In this document: one piece after another, positions 9,854 through 18,503 of the stretch
Numbering within the stretch: position 1 is the first letter of the stretch
Layout: each line of letters starts with the position of its first letter
Assembly (NCBI GenBank): GCA_947493955.1
Contig: CANLSQ010000001.1
Span: 868,001-932,000, forward strand
DNA: 64,000 nt
From: an uncultured Sphingomonadaceae bacterium
Lineage (GTDB): Bacteria > Pseudomonadota > Alphaproteobacteria > Sphingomonadales > Sphingomonadaceae
Direction of reading: 5' to 3'
Made by a program: the position numbers and the translations under genes
Notes under the pieces: model-generated
The model's input: only the letters and a program-made list of their open reading frames with translations
Told to the model about the DNA's origin: nothing
The model's database searches: none

Positions 9854-9879
9854 CGCCGGTCTCTGGTCGAAAACCGGCG
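9854..9879. promoter_or_regulatory. Inverted repeat CGCCGGT / ACCGGCG
   Basis: Seven-bp arms separated by 12 bases, in the adhesin-regulator spacer. A candidate protein-binding site or hairpin; no further support. Confidence 0.25.
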
Positions 9880-10123
9880 TAGAAATGGAGGCGACGACGA
9901 TGACTGGCGCTGGGCCGAGTCCGTCCGTTTGCAATATGCCATTTCCAGCCATTGCACTGCCGATCCGTTTCTGAGATGATGTAAACAGCGGTAAAGGGAG
10001 GAAAAAAGGGGTCGTGGCCAGATTGTCCGAAACGCATCCAATTTTGTCCGAAATACGCTCTTCATGGTCTAACGGCGGTCTCGAAATACCATGCAAGTGG
10101 CTATTTTCCGAAGAATCACCGTG

Positions 10124-11878
10124 ATGAAATTCACGCGAGCAGCGGTATTTTTTTGGATCGCGTTGCTATTGTGCAGTCATGTGGTGCCGCCTGCAGCCTT
10201 CGCGCAGGGTGGTAGTGAGAACTGTGTTGAGAGCGGCGAAGACAGGGCGAGTATCAATATTCTCGCCGATTTGCCGAACGGCCAGTTAAAACCACTTGCC
10301 GCGAGTTACTTTCTAGACAGGGCGGGAACGATCAGTGCGGACAGGATAGCCGCCCAGACCTTCACCTTCATACCTTGCGAAGAGCAGTTTGATATCGCGC
10401 GACCCCCCGGCGCGCTGTGGTTGAAATTCACAGCCCGCAATCCGCATGCGGACGAAAAGGCATGGGGCATATCGTTCATGGAAACCGTGGTGGATGACGT
10501 GACCCTGTTTCACGTGCGCGACGACGCGCTTGTCCAGATAGCGCAAGACGGCCGAACCATCCCGGCGGCGCAAAGCGACAATGACAGGCTGCAAACCGCT
10601 GTCTCTTTCCGCATCGAACCGGGTGGGAAAGAAACCTACTATGCCCGTGTTTCGGGCACCTATGCGCCCGCCGTCACACCGGTCATCGGATCGGTTAATC
10701 TGCTGTCGAGCTGGTCCAGCGGCTTCACCGCCATATCCGCCGTGATGCTGGGCTTTTGCATTATCATGATCCTGTTCAGCCTGATATTGTTTCGGCATAT
10801 CCACCCGCGTTTCTATCAATTTTATGCGGCTTATCTGGTCGGCATGTTCTGCATGACATTCCTGTATGACGGGTGGCCTCGCGTCCTGTTTGGCTCAACC
10901 ATTTCAACGCAGCAGTGGCGACCGTTTATTGAACTGGCATCCGGTCTGGTGATGATCGCCAATATTCAATATTGCCGGATACTCCTCACGATTGATACCG
11001 ATCCGCGCAAAAGAAAGCAGACTATATTTCATTGGTTAACCGGCCTTGGCGTGGTTGGCACAATATGGGCGATGATCGATCCATTGGATTGGGGAACGCC
11101 GGTTTCCATCCTGCTCATCATCAACCCGTTTATTCTGCTCTATGTGTCGGGGCGAAAAATGCTTGATGGCGTAAAGCAAGCTGTCCCGGTTTTTGCGTCT
11201 CTGGTGGCGCTTAGCCTCGGCCTTTTCTCGTCGCTCTATTTTTTCAAGTTCCCGGTCGCAGTTAAGGAAACAAGCTCGGCATTCGATCTCATCATGATGC
11301 GGCCGATCACGCTCAGCTATAGCAGCTCGACAATAGTGGAAGCCATATTCATGATGATCGCGATCTCTATAATGATCAATGCCATGCAAAGACAACGGAA
11401 TGCGGCTGTGACCGAAGCGATAAAGCTTCGGGATCAAATCGACATGGCAGAGGATCAGCAAGAGCAGAATCCGGTATCAAAAAGCAGTACGCTCAATGCC
11501 TTGCGGGCGAGCGGCCTCGATAGCAAACTAACACCGCCATCGGAGCAGGGTTTTCTGGACCGCGCCACCCAATCGGTCATCGAAAATGTGAACCAGAGAG
11601 GTTTTAGTGCCGGCGCGCTCGCTTCCGAATTAGGGGTTACTGAAAAAACGCTCGGCCGCCGGCTGAAAAAATCACAAGGGCTGACACCAGCGGCCTTCAT
11701 CCGATCGATACGGCTGAGCTATGCCCGTGACCTCATCCTGCTTCGTCAAGCCGACACGGTTGCGGAAATTGCCGATGCGTCCGGATTTGCCAGTGTCAGC
11801 CACTTTGCCAAATTATACCGCCGGGAGTTCCGGGAAGCCCCCAGTCAGGCCCTGAAATCACTCAAAGCTGTGACCTAG
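10124..11878 (+). CDS. Membrane-bound 7TMR-DISM sensor fused to AraC-type DNA-binding domain
   Basis: From ATG 10124 the protein begins with a signal peptide (MKFTRAAVFFWIALLLCSH, cleavage near AFA-QG). An extracytoplasmic DISM-type beta domain follows (PPGALWLKFTARNP, ETVVDDVTLFHV), then seven hydrophobic segments from about residue 200 to 415 (the HIHPRFYQFYAAYLVGMF loop is typical), a short linker, and a C-terminal double helix-turn-helix of AraC type (FSAGALASELGVTEKTLGRR; DTVAEIADASGFASVSHFAK). DISM receptors usually feed kinases or cyclases; here the output is a transcription factor tethered to the membrane. It diverges from the adhesin gene, so control of that gene is a reasonable inference. 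An upstream ATG at 10091 is in frame; neither start has a strong ribosome site. Confidence 0.88.
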   Translation: MKFTRAAVFFWIALLLCSHVVPPAAFAQGGSENCVESGEDRASINILADLPNGQLKPLAASYFLDRAGTISADRIAAQTFTFIPCEEQFDIARPPGALWLKFTARNPHADEKAWGISFMETVVDDVTLFHVRDDALVQIAQDGRTIPAAQSDNDRLQTAVSFRIEPGGKETYYARVSGTYAPAVTPVIGSVNLLSSWSSGFTAISAVMLGFCIIMILFSLILFRHIHPRFYQFYAAYLVGMFCMTFLYDGWPRVLFGSTISTQQWRPFIELASGLVMIANIQYCRILLTIDTDPRKRKQTIFHWLTGLGVVGTIWAMIDPLDWGTPVSILLIINPFILLYVSGRKMLDGVKQAVPVFASLVALSLGLFSSLYFFKFPVAVKETSSAFDLIMMRPITLSYSSSTIVEAIFMMIAISIMINAMQRQRNAAVTEAIKLRDQIDMAEDQQEQNPVSKSSTLNALRASGLDSKLTPPSEQGFLDRATQSVIENVNQRGFSAGALASELGVTEKTLGRRLKKSQGLTPAAFIRSIRLSYARDLILLRQADTVAEIADASGFASVSHFAKLYRREFREAPSQALKSLKAVT

Positions 11879-11939
11879 AGCGTTTGGGGAGAATGTGGCT
11901 GAGAACGATATTCTATCAAAGCGAAAAACAGCATCGAAC

Positions 11940-12338
11940 TTATTGTGCGCAAGCAACGACATCGACTTCGACCAACCAGTCGGGTGAGACTAACCCGGCG
12001 ACAAATACCGTCGTGATAGCTGGTCGTACGCCATCAAGGATTTCTTTTCTAACCTCGACAAGCCCGTCCATGTCTTCCCGGCGCACCAGGAAGAATGACA
12101 TTTTTACAATATCTGCAAATTCCATATTGGCTTTTTTCAGAACGGCCTCAACATTTTTCAACGCCTGCCGAAATTGGCCCTGCACAGTGGGAGATAGTGG
12201 ACTGCCGTCCGGGGAATCTCCAATTTGACCCGATATGTACAGCGTGCGCGCACCGGCGGGTGTTTCAACGCCGTGAGCATAAATGCCATGATATGGGGAG
12301 GCTACCGGGAAGGGATCCAGTCGTTTGGAAATTGTCAT
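11940..12338 (-). CDS. RidA-family (YjgF/YER057c/UK114) protein
   Basis: A 132-residue single-domain protein with the family's ALKNVEAVLKKA helix and C-terminal strands (WLVEVDVVACA). ATG 12338 has AAGGAG upstream. In classical RidA the imine-hydrolysing arginine lies in a P-A-R-S motif; here the aligned stretch is V-R-P-A-I-T-T, so that arginine is replaced by isoleucine. This points to a Rid subgroup without canonical 2-aminoacrylate deaminase activity. It lies downstream of LysR and DMT transporter genes on the same strand, 163 bases after the LysR stop, and may act in the same amino-acid or amine response. Confidence 0.85.
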   Translation of the reverse strand: MTISKRLDPFPVASPYHGIYAHGVETPAGARTLYISGQIGDSPDGSPLSPTVQGQFRQALKNVEAVLKKANMEFADIVKMSFFLVRREDMDGLVEVRKEILDGVRPAITTVFVAGLVSPDWLVEVDVVACAQ

Positions 12339-12501
12339 AAATACTCCTTTTGTATCAGCAACGGCCTGTTTGGATTGGTCAATGCATTGCTGTCGAAACA
12401 AATGGTGCAAAAGGGGAAGTTCAAAAAGCGAGTATATGGCAACAGGATCAGGAGAAATTTTCCCGAGTTAACTGATAGTGATCATAGGGTCGTTCTAACC
12501 A

Positions 12502-13380
12502 TCAAGCCGCTTCGGTGAATAACCAGTCAATCACCATCTGAATGGTTGGATTTTTCTCGGCATTGGGCAGGTGGGTAACACTAAAACTATGATGCCAATT
12601 CATTGGTTCGGAAAACTCCACCAATACACCTTTTGTCAGATATTCCTGCACAATAAGCCTTGGTAATAGGGCAAGGCCATGCCCGCCAATGGCTGCTTTC
12701 GCAGCAACCATGAAATGTTCGATGATGAAGGCGTGTTCGACTTTGGGCAGTGCAACTCCTGATTCTGTCTCCCAGAGATTCCACTCATTTTGTGCAAACA
12801 CCTGTATCAGGCGATTGGTAGTAACAAGAGTATCGATGTTATGATCTTTTTCATCAAGCAGTCCTGGCGCGCAGACGGGAATTAGCTCACCTTTCACCAG
12901 TTCCCTCGAAATCAGACCGTCCCATTCTCCGGCGCCATAACGAATGCTTAGATCTACTTCTTCTTTTGTGAGATCAACAACGCGGTCTGATGTTAATAGT
13001 TCCAACTCTATGTCGGGAAACTGTTCAGCAAATGAAGCAAGTCGTGGCACTAAAAACTGGGATGCGAATGACGCCACCGTAGCCAACCGAATTACTTTTG
13101 ACCGAGGAGGTTTTCTCGAAAATCGCTGGAAGGATTCTTCCAAAATCCGAAATGCGGGATAAACAGAATCTCGAAGGGCGCGACCTTCTAGTGTTAATGC
13201 GAGTGCGCCGGGTAAACGATCGAACAACTGGGCTCCGATAAAATCCTCCAGCAAATGAATCTGCTTGCTAACGGCACTTTGGGTGACGCCCAGTTCCTGG
13301 GCAGCGCGGACAAAGCTGAGATGTCGAGCTGCAACTTCAAATGCTCGGATCGCGTTTAGTGGGGGTAACCGTTTATCCAT
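12502..13380 (-). CDS. LysR-family transcriptional regulator, GcvA-like
   Basis: 292 residues. The N-terminal winged helix-turn-helix is typical (PPLNAIRAFEVAARHLSF, ELGVTQSAVSKQIHLLE), followed by a LysR substrate-binding domain (SIRYGAGEWDGL, GHGLALLPRLI). The PPLNAIRAFE opening places it in the GcvA/AmpR-like branch. ATG 13380 (MDKRLPPL) is the natural start; an in-frame codon at 13398 adds six residues. It lies 41 bases downstream of the DMT transporter gene and probably shares its transcript. Likely targets are that transporter and/or the downstream RidA gene; the inducer is unknown. Confidence 0.9.
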   Translation of the reverse strand: MDKRLPPLNAIRAFEVAARHLSFVRAAQELGVTQSAVSKQIHLLEDFIGAQLFDRLPGALALTLEGRALRDSVYPAFRILEESFQRFSRKPPRSKVIRLATVASFASQFLVPRLASFAEQFPDIELELLTSDRVVDLTKEEVDLSIRYGAGEWDGLISRELVKGELIPVCAPGLLDEKDHNIDTLVTTNRLIQVFAQNEWNLWETESGVALPKVEHAFIIEHFMVAAKAAIGGHGLALLPRLIVQEYLTKGVLVEFSEPMNWHHSFSVTHLPNAEKNPTIQMVIDWLFTEAA

Positions 13381-13421
13381 ATACACGCGCTCCAGCACCG
13401 GAATTTGATTCAGCGCATAGT

Positions 13422-14333
13422 TTAGCTCTTGTATCGGAAACGCACAAATCGAATGCGGGCGAGCTTGTAAATCGACAATATTTTCTCATCAACCACACAT
13501 ATTACCAGACCTGTCATGACAAGCAGCATGCCCATCATTTCCCACCGACCAAAAGTCTCATCCAAATATAGGGAGGAGATTGCCACTCCAACTATTGGTA
13601 TCAACAATGCAAATGGAGACACTGTGGCGCTATTATATTGGCTCAACAGCCATCCCCAGATGGCATAAGCAACAACAGTTGCAAGATAACCCATGTAGAT
13701 AATGCTTGCCCATCCTTGGGGAGAAAGGGTCAAAATCAGTGAAACCGGTGTTGAGCTTTCCAAGAAATGAGATGCAACAAGCATCGGAACGATAGGAACA
13801 AGGCTGGCCCAGATCATAAGGTGGAGAAGATTGACGCCAACCATCCCTTTCATGATGATATTGGCGATGGCCCATGCCAACGCAGCTCCCAACAAAAGCA
13901 TCAGACCGAAATTTGATACGTTTCCGCCGATACTCAAGAAGAAGAACAAGAATCCGAAAACAGCAAAGACGATGCCAGTCAATTGTCCCAGTCTGACCTT
14001 CTCATCAAAAACCAGATAACTCAAAAAAATCGTGAAGAATATTTGTGCCTGCAACAGCAGTGATGCCGTCCCCGCACTGGCATCCTGACGCATTGCTACA
14101 AACAACAGACCAAATTTTACAATGCCTAGAAAGGTTCCGATCGCAACAACATTCCATATGGATGTTCTGGGAAAAGGAATGAAAAAGATAGCTGGAACTG
14201 CGGCAACAAAAAATCGGCAAGCGATAAATAAAAGAGGTGGCAGCTCATCTAGGCCAATCTTGACGACAGTGAAACTTGCACCCCAGATGCAGACAACTGC
14301 TAGACATAGCAGTACATCCTTAAAAACTATCAT
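13422..14333 (-). CDS. DMT-superfamily (EamA) transporter
   Basis: 303 residues with about ten hydrophobic segments and two EamA repeats (DVLLCLAVVCIWGASFTVVK in the first; LGAALAWAIANIIMKG starting the second). The family exports or imports amino acids, nucleobases or other small metabolites at the inner membrane; the substrate cannot be told from sequence. ATG 14333 (MIVFKDVLL) fits the family start better than the frame's upstream Met at 14366. First gene of a leftward DMT-LysR-RidA set. Confidence 0.88.
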   Translation of the reverse strand: MIVFKDVLLCLAVVCIWGASFTVVKIGLDELPPLLFIACRFFVAAVPAIFFIPFPRTSIWNVVAIGTFLGIVKFGLLFVAMRQDASAGTASLLLQAQIFFTIFLSYLVFDEKVRLGQLTGIVFAVFGFLFFFLSIGGNVSNFGLMLLLGAALAWAIANIIMKGMVGVNLLHLMIWASLVPIVPMLVASHFLESSTPVSLILTLSPQGWASIIYMGYLATVVAYAIWGWLLSQYNSATVSPFALLIPIVGVAISSLYLDETFGRWEMMGMLLVMTGLVICVVDEKILSIYKLARIRFVRFRYKS

Positions 14334-14623
14334 CGGTCGCTGATACTTAAAACCGTCCGCCAGCAAGCAACGAACCGCTGCAATTGGGTAGAGTCAGAAA
14401 AACTGGGAAAAAGGGTTCGTAAATCCATATTCGATTAACTGGGCCGAAAATGATAATTTGAGAAACGACATTTTGGAAATGGGTTGAGGAGAAAAACTCA
14501 TCTTTGTCGTTGTTATCCTCGATAGTTCTCTTATCTCCGCCAACAGTGATTCTTCTCTTCTCACCTCTTGCCGAGAGCGGCCCTGCATCCTTATGTGGGA
14601 TAAAACGAATCTAGGATGAAAAT

Positions 14624-15589
14624 ATGACCGAAACACATCGTACCAAAATGCTGATCCTGGGCTCTGGCCCTGCCGGGTTGAGTGCCGCTATTTATGGAGC
14701 GCGCGCCGGGTTGGAACCGATTGTTGTGCAGGGGCTTCAACCGGGTGGTCAGCTGACAATCACAACCGATGTGGAGAATTATCCGGGGTTCCGTGATGTC
14801 ATTCAGGGCCCATGGTTGATGGAGGAAATGCAGGCGCAAGCGGAAAAAGTCGGCACACGCACCATGTTTGATACGATTGTAGATGTTGATGTATCGCAAC
14901 GGCCTTTTCGGATGACTGGTGATGGCGGAACGATCTATGAAGGCGACACGCTGGTCATTGCCACCGGTGCGCAAGCCAAATGGCTAGGCGTCGAAGGCGA
15001 ACAAGAACTAGGGGGCAAGGGCGTTTCGGCCTGTGCGACCTGTGACGGCTTTTTCTATCGCGGCAAGAAAGTTGTCGTGATCGGCGGCGGAAATACCGCG
15101 GTGGAAGAAGCGCTCTATATGACCAATCACAGCGATGACGTCACCTTGATCCATCGCCGGGACAGCTTGCGCGCTGAGAAAATTTTGCAGGACCGGCTTC
15201 TTTCCAATCCGAAAATCAGTGTGTTGTGGAACAAGACGGTGGAAAAATTTGTCGGTGGCGGTGATCCGGAGGGTCTGGTCGGTGTTGATCTGATCGATAC
15301 GCAGACGGGTGACAAAAGCCATCTCGCTACGGATGGTGCATTTGTAGCCATCGGTCACGCGCCTGCAACGGAGATATTCAAAGACCATCTCGATCTGATC
15401 GACGGGGGGTATATCGAGGTCGAGCCAGGCACACCGAAGACCAAGATTCCGGGCCTGTTTGCCTGTGGTGATGTGATGGATCATGTCTATCGGCAGGCGG
15501 TGACAGCGGCTGGAACCGGCTGCATGGCGGCGCTCGATGCAGAGCGTTTTCTGGCTGAAGAAGAGTTTGAGTTGCTGGCGGCTGAATGA
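14624..15589 (+). CDS. trxB: Thioredoxin-disulfide reductase
   Basis: 321 residues, the usual length. FAD site GSGPAG at residues 13-18, redox-active CATC at 137-140 (SACATCDGFF), NADPH motif GGGNTAVEEALY just after, and a C-terminal FAD contact (GLFACGDVMD, RQAVTAAGTGCMAALDAE). It reduces thioredoxin with NADPH in the cytoplasm. AGGA lies ~9 nt before ATG 14624. Its stop codon directly abuts the convergent hydrolase 1 gene with no spacer. Confidence 0.97.
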   Translation: MTETHRTKMLILGSGPAGLSAAIYGARAGLEPIVVQGLQPGGQLTITTDVENYPGFRDVIQGPWLMEEMQAQAEKVGTRTMFDTIVDVDVSQRPFRMTGDGGTIYEGDTLVIATGAQAKWLGVEGEQELGGKGVSACATCDGFFYRGKKVVVIGGGNTAVEEALYMTNHSDDVTLIHRRDSLRAEKILQDRLLSNPKISVLWNKTVEKFVGGGDPEGLVGVDLIDTQTGDKSHLATDGAFVAIGHAPATEIFKDHLDLIDGGYIEVEPGTPKTKIPGLFACGDVMDHVYRQAVTAAGTGCMAALDAERFLAEEEFELLAAE

Positions 15590-16411
15590 TCAGGCGTTTT
15601 TAAGGACATCCAAAAGCTGGTTTTCGAGCCAGCGTTTGGACTTGTCATCGGCAAAACTATGAGACGCGCTATCTAGTGCCTCGGTGGTAATGTTCGGCAA
15701 CGCTCTGACAGCTGCAAAGTCTTTGCTGGTCCAAGCTGCCAGAAACGCGCGAGCGGTGGTATCTCTGCTGGCCAGCAATATGCGGCACGGTTTGTCGAGC
15801 CGGATCAATCCGTTTTCAAGACGATTGGCAAGATCGGTATTTTCTTGTTTTTGAGTCGCTTGTTTAAGGCCGCTTGCAAGTTTTCTTAAGTCGATCTTGC
15901 CGGTAAATAGATCGATAATCGACTTGGGATTTTTTAAACGCTCCCAATAACGTGACCGTATGGCAGACGGTGGCGGTTTGGTTGGCGTTTGAGAGGTTGG
16001 ATCAGCTTCTTCAATGACCCACGGGTTGGCTAATATGGTGCGATCAATAGCTGTATTATTGCCAAATAGCGCTAAAGCGGTAGCCGCATCGCAATTGCCG
16101 AAAGCGACTATTTTGGAAAGCTTAGGGCATGTTTCGCGGAAATATTCCGTTGCGGCTTCGATATCGGCTTTTGTCTCCAAAAACCCCTCATTGCTACCAC
16201 TGCTATCGCCAATTCCGCGGCGGTCATAGCGAAAGACCGGAAAGCCATTGCGGGCAATCTCCTCTGCCAGTTTGGCCATGCCGGAGTGAGCGCCAGCCCT
16301 GATCTCATTGCCGCCGCTTACAATCAATAGTCCGGTCGGCCAAGTGCCGCTGTCGAGCGTGCCGGCGAGCATTGTATCCTCGCATATAAATTGATGAAAG
16401 GACCGCGTCAT
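15590..16411 (-). CDS. Exosortase A system-associated hydrolase 1 (alpha/beta hydrolase)
   Basis: 273 residues from ATG 16411, whose ATGA overlaps the stop of hydrolase 2. An alpha/beta hydrolase with an oxyanion region (LLIVSGGNEIRAGAHSG), YDRRGIGDSSG, and a nucleophile elbow reading FGNCDAATAL, so the nucleophile position is Cys rather than Ser. A late His (SASHSF) can complete the triad. It matches the hydrolase 1 family found only beside exosortase A loci (TIGR03100-like). The substrate is unknown; a thioester made by the neighbouring ligase/ACP pair is a possible target. Last gene of the leftward arm of the XrtA locus. Confidence 0.88.
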   Translation of the reverse strand: MTRSFHQFICEDTMLAGTLDSGTWPTGLLIVSGGNEIRAGAHSGMAKLAEEIARNGFPVFRYDRRGIGDSSGSNEGFLETKADIEAATEYFRETCPKLSKIVAFGNCDAATALALFGNNTAIDRTILANPWVIEEADPTSQTPTKPPPSAIRSRYWERLKNPKSIIDLFTGKIDLRKLASGLKQATQKQENTDLANRLENGLIRLDKPCRILLASRDTTARAFLAAWTSKDFAAVRALPNITTEALDSASHSFADDKSKRWLENQLLDVLKNA

Positions 16412-17118
16412 GCCGATACCCATGCTGCCAAGTCGGTCGCTATCGCGCCTGAAAGAAGCATGTCGTCACCAGGTTCAGCACGTAACCAAAGCGCCGAGCC
16501 GGCGATCCGCACATCGGCTTGTTTTGTGTTGTTTTCTAGCTGTACCGTGCGAACGCTATCGGACTGAGCGGGCAAGGCGTCTTCGAGTTCGGCAAACAGG
16601 GTATGACCAATGCTGTTGCCCGCAAGATCGACCTGACCTTGCTTTGCCTCTGCGACCAATTGCGCCATATCCGTGGATAGCCCCGCTTCCTTGTCAGAGG
16701 CCATGCGCGTACGCATCATTGTTCGCAACAAAGTTAAGCCTTTTGCAGGAGATAGCCGCCATTTTTTAGCATCATCATTAAAATCATCGATCAGGCACCC
16801 GCCGCGAAACGAAGCGATATGATGCGGCTCGGACAGTGTTTCGGAACAAGTCGCCAGCGCCTGCCGCCAAATTTTTAAACTGGCCTGCTCCTGAGGGAAA
16901 AGGCTTTCATTGGTGCCGGGCAGGTCGGGCAGGATGCTACCGATACCATGTTCGGCAAGCAGGCGCATCATGTCGACCAGCATCCGCCGCATGCGGTTCA
17001 TTTCATCGAAAAGCGGCGGGATAATCAGGATGGTTTTTGCGTGGATAGCGCCAACCTGCAGGCAAAGTTCATCATGTCCTTGAAACTGATAACTCGAATA
17101 GTCGAGCCTTGCCGTCAC
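16408..17118 (-). CDS. Exosortase A system-associated hydrolase 2
   Basis: 236 residues, GTG start overlapping the ACP stop (GTGA). It opens with an alpha/beta hydrolase-like segment (TILIIPPLFDEMNRMRRM, GIGSILPDLPGTNES) but the expected nucleophile elbow is degenerate (ASFRGGCLIDD), so catalysis is doubtful or unusual. The family (TIGR03101-like) occurs with hydrolase 1 in XrtA loci. I infer a paired role with hydrolase 1, perhaps as a non-catalytic partner. The C-terminal half is less conserved. Confidence 0.82.
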   Translation of the reverse strand: MTARLDYSSYQFQGHDELCLQVGAIHAKTILIIPPLFDEMNRMRRMLVDMMRLLAEHGIGSILPDLPGTNESLFPQEQASLKIWRQALATCSETLSEPHHIASFRGGCLIDDFNDDAKKWRLSPAKGLTLLRTMMRTRMASDKEAGLSTDMAQLVAEAKQGQVDLAGNSIGHTLFAELEDALPAQSDSVRTVQLENNTKQADVRIAGSALWLRAEPGDDMLLSGAIATDLAAWVSA

Positions 17119-17390
17119 TCGGCTGCTTTCATCTCAGCAAAGGCAACGAGATTTCCGAATGTTTCGAAAAGCTCGCCATCGACTTCATCATCCTCGATCA
17201 TGATATCGAGACGGTCTTCCAACTCGGTCAAAAGCCCTGCAACCGCCATGCTGTCCAGTTCAGGTAGCGCACCAAAAAGCTCAGTTTCCGCGGTAAACGC
17301 AGCCACCTGTGCTTCGTCCAGTCCCAATATGTCCTGCATGACCGCACGAACAGCGGCTTCTGGCGTCAATTCCGTATTTTCCGACATCAA
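17115..17390 (-). CDS. Acyl carrier protein, XrtA locus
   Basis: 91 residues with the carrier-protein four-helix pattern and the phosphopantetheine site in LPELDSMAVAGLL (Ser of DSM). Acidic throughout, as usual. GGGGG lies ~9 nt upstream of ATG 17390. In family context it carries an acyl group as a thioester made by the divergently encoded acyl-CoA ligase; the downstream hydrolases overlap it in a translationally coupled string. A second housekeeping ACP is expected elsewhere, so this one is pathway-specific. Confidence 0.92.
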   Translation of the reverse strand: MMSENTELTPEAAVRAVMQDILGLDEAQVAAFTAETELFGALPELDSMAVAGLLTELEDRLDIMIEDDEVDGELFETFGNLVAFAEMKAAE

Positions 17391-17430
17391 TAAACCCCCG
17401 AATCCGGATAACCGCGCTTCCCTAAAGCGA

Positions 17431-18471
17431 TCAACGCTTTCCTACAAGGGCTGACATCCGGTGACGCAGGATAGACAACCAGGAAAGAGGGTTATTGGGC
17501 CAAAACATCTCCAAACGATACCGTGTACGGACGTCTTCCATCCATTCGCGCTTGTAAGGATCATTACCTGTGCCGAAATCGATCAGTTCCACCCGATCAA
17601 CATCAATGGCATGCTGAAACATGGCAACGGATAGCAAAGTGCCGGGCGATGATTTCGTGGCATCAGCGACATGAGCAAGCTTGTGGATAAGCGCTTCACC
17701 ATTTTCCGCAGTCCAAAATTGCGCTGCAACGGGCTTGCCGTCAATATAGGCGAGGCCAAGGCGCAAGCATCCCGCTGCGGCCTCCTGCTGGGCAATATTT
17801 TTCAGGAAATCCGGACTGCCTTCCTCTGGTTTCCAGCTTTTGGCGTAAACATCGCAATAATCCGCCCAATGCTCTTCGGAAAATTCGGTCTCGATCCGGA
17901 TGGAAACGATGTTTTTCTTCGCTTTGCGGCGAACTGTGTTGCGTAGTTGGCCAGGCCGCTCAGCCCAATATTGGTCGAATGTGCGACCGTTTACGACAAG
18001 GATATGGTTGTCATCCGCTTTTGATTTGAATACCACCCAACCGGCTTGCTCAAACGCGCGTTCGGTCAGACTGGCGGCGTAATCTTCCTCTGGAACAGGA
18101 GCAATTTCAATATGATGTGAAAGGGATTTAAGCTTCTTTGCGACTCCCGCAAGTAAAGCCAACTTGGTGACTTCATCAAATTTCCCGGTAAAAATTGGTC
18201 GATAGGTAAAATTATACCAGTTGGCGAGCGCGGTATAGTTTCCGAATCTTTTTTTCGTCAGGAACATCCACGCTTGCGCGTCGTTTTCGGCGCTATGAAC
18301 GATCAGTGGTTGAGTATCGGGCAGACACTGCTCATGCAGTTGTTTCAGCCATTCCATACGATCGAACAGTGACTTTTGAACGCTACGGTCAAGCTTCTCG
18401 CCAGCTTCGGCTTGCGCCGACTGGAAATTATCGTGATATTCACTGTTCATCGCTACCGTCATGTCTGTCAC
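17431..18471 (-). CDS. GNAT/FemAB-like N-acyltransferase, XrtA locus
   Basis: 346 residues from GTG 18471; ATG 18462 or 18450 are equally possible because no start has a clear ribosome site. The C-terminal half matches the Acetyltransf_6 fold (RNTVRRKAKKN; GLAYIDGKPVAAQFW; HKLAHVADATKSSPGTLL; IDFGTGNDPYKREW). The family transfers an acyl or aminoacyl group to an amine, often in cell-surface polymers. As first gene of the arm with ACP and hydrolases it is a good candidate for using an ACP-bound acyl group. A second FemAB-like enzyme is encoded at 28.4 kb. Confidence 0.82.
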   Translation of the reverse strand: MTDMTVAMNSEYHDNFQSAQAEAGEKLDRSVQKSLFDRMEWLKQLHEQCLPDTQPLIVHSAENDAQAWMFLTKKRFGNYTALANWYNFTYRPIFTGKFDEVTKLALLAGVAKKLKSLSHHIEIAPVPEEDYAASLTERAFEQAGWVVFKSKADDNHILVVNGRTFDQYWAERPGQLRNTVRRKAKKNIVSIRIETEFSEEHWADYCDVYAKSWKPEEGSPDFLKNIAQQEAAAGCLRLGLAYIDGKPVAAQFWTAENGEALIHKLAHVADATKSSPGTLLSVAMFQHAIDVDRVELIDFGTGNDPYKREWMEDVRTRYRLEMFWPNNPLSWLSILRHRMSALVGKR

Positions 18472-18503
18472 AAATTTCTACTTTTTCCCATAGGCTCAAG
18501 CAT

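Larger units (their letters stand above)
9602..10123. other. Divergent intergenic region between adhesin and DISM-AraC regulator
   Basis: About 520 bases without a convincing gene; short open frames here lack ribosome sites and protein-like composition. It holds two inverted repeats, listed separately, and should contain the promoters of both divergent genes. No consensus -35/-10 pair is convincing by eye. Confidence 0.6.

Noticed and set aside
9614-10096. Short overlapping frames in the adhesin-regulator spacer
   Set aside because: Compete with each other on both strands, Arg/Trp-rich, no ribosome sites; better read as regulatory DNA.
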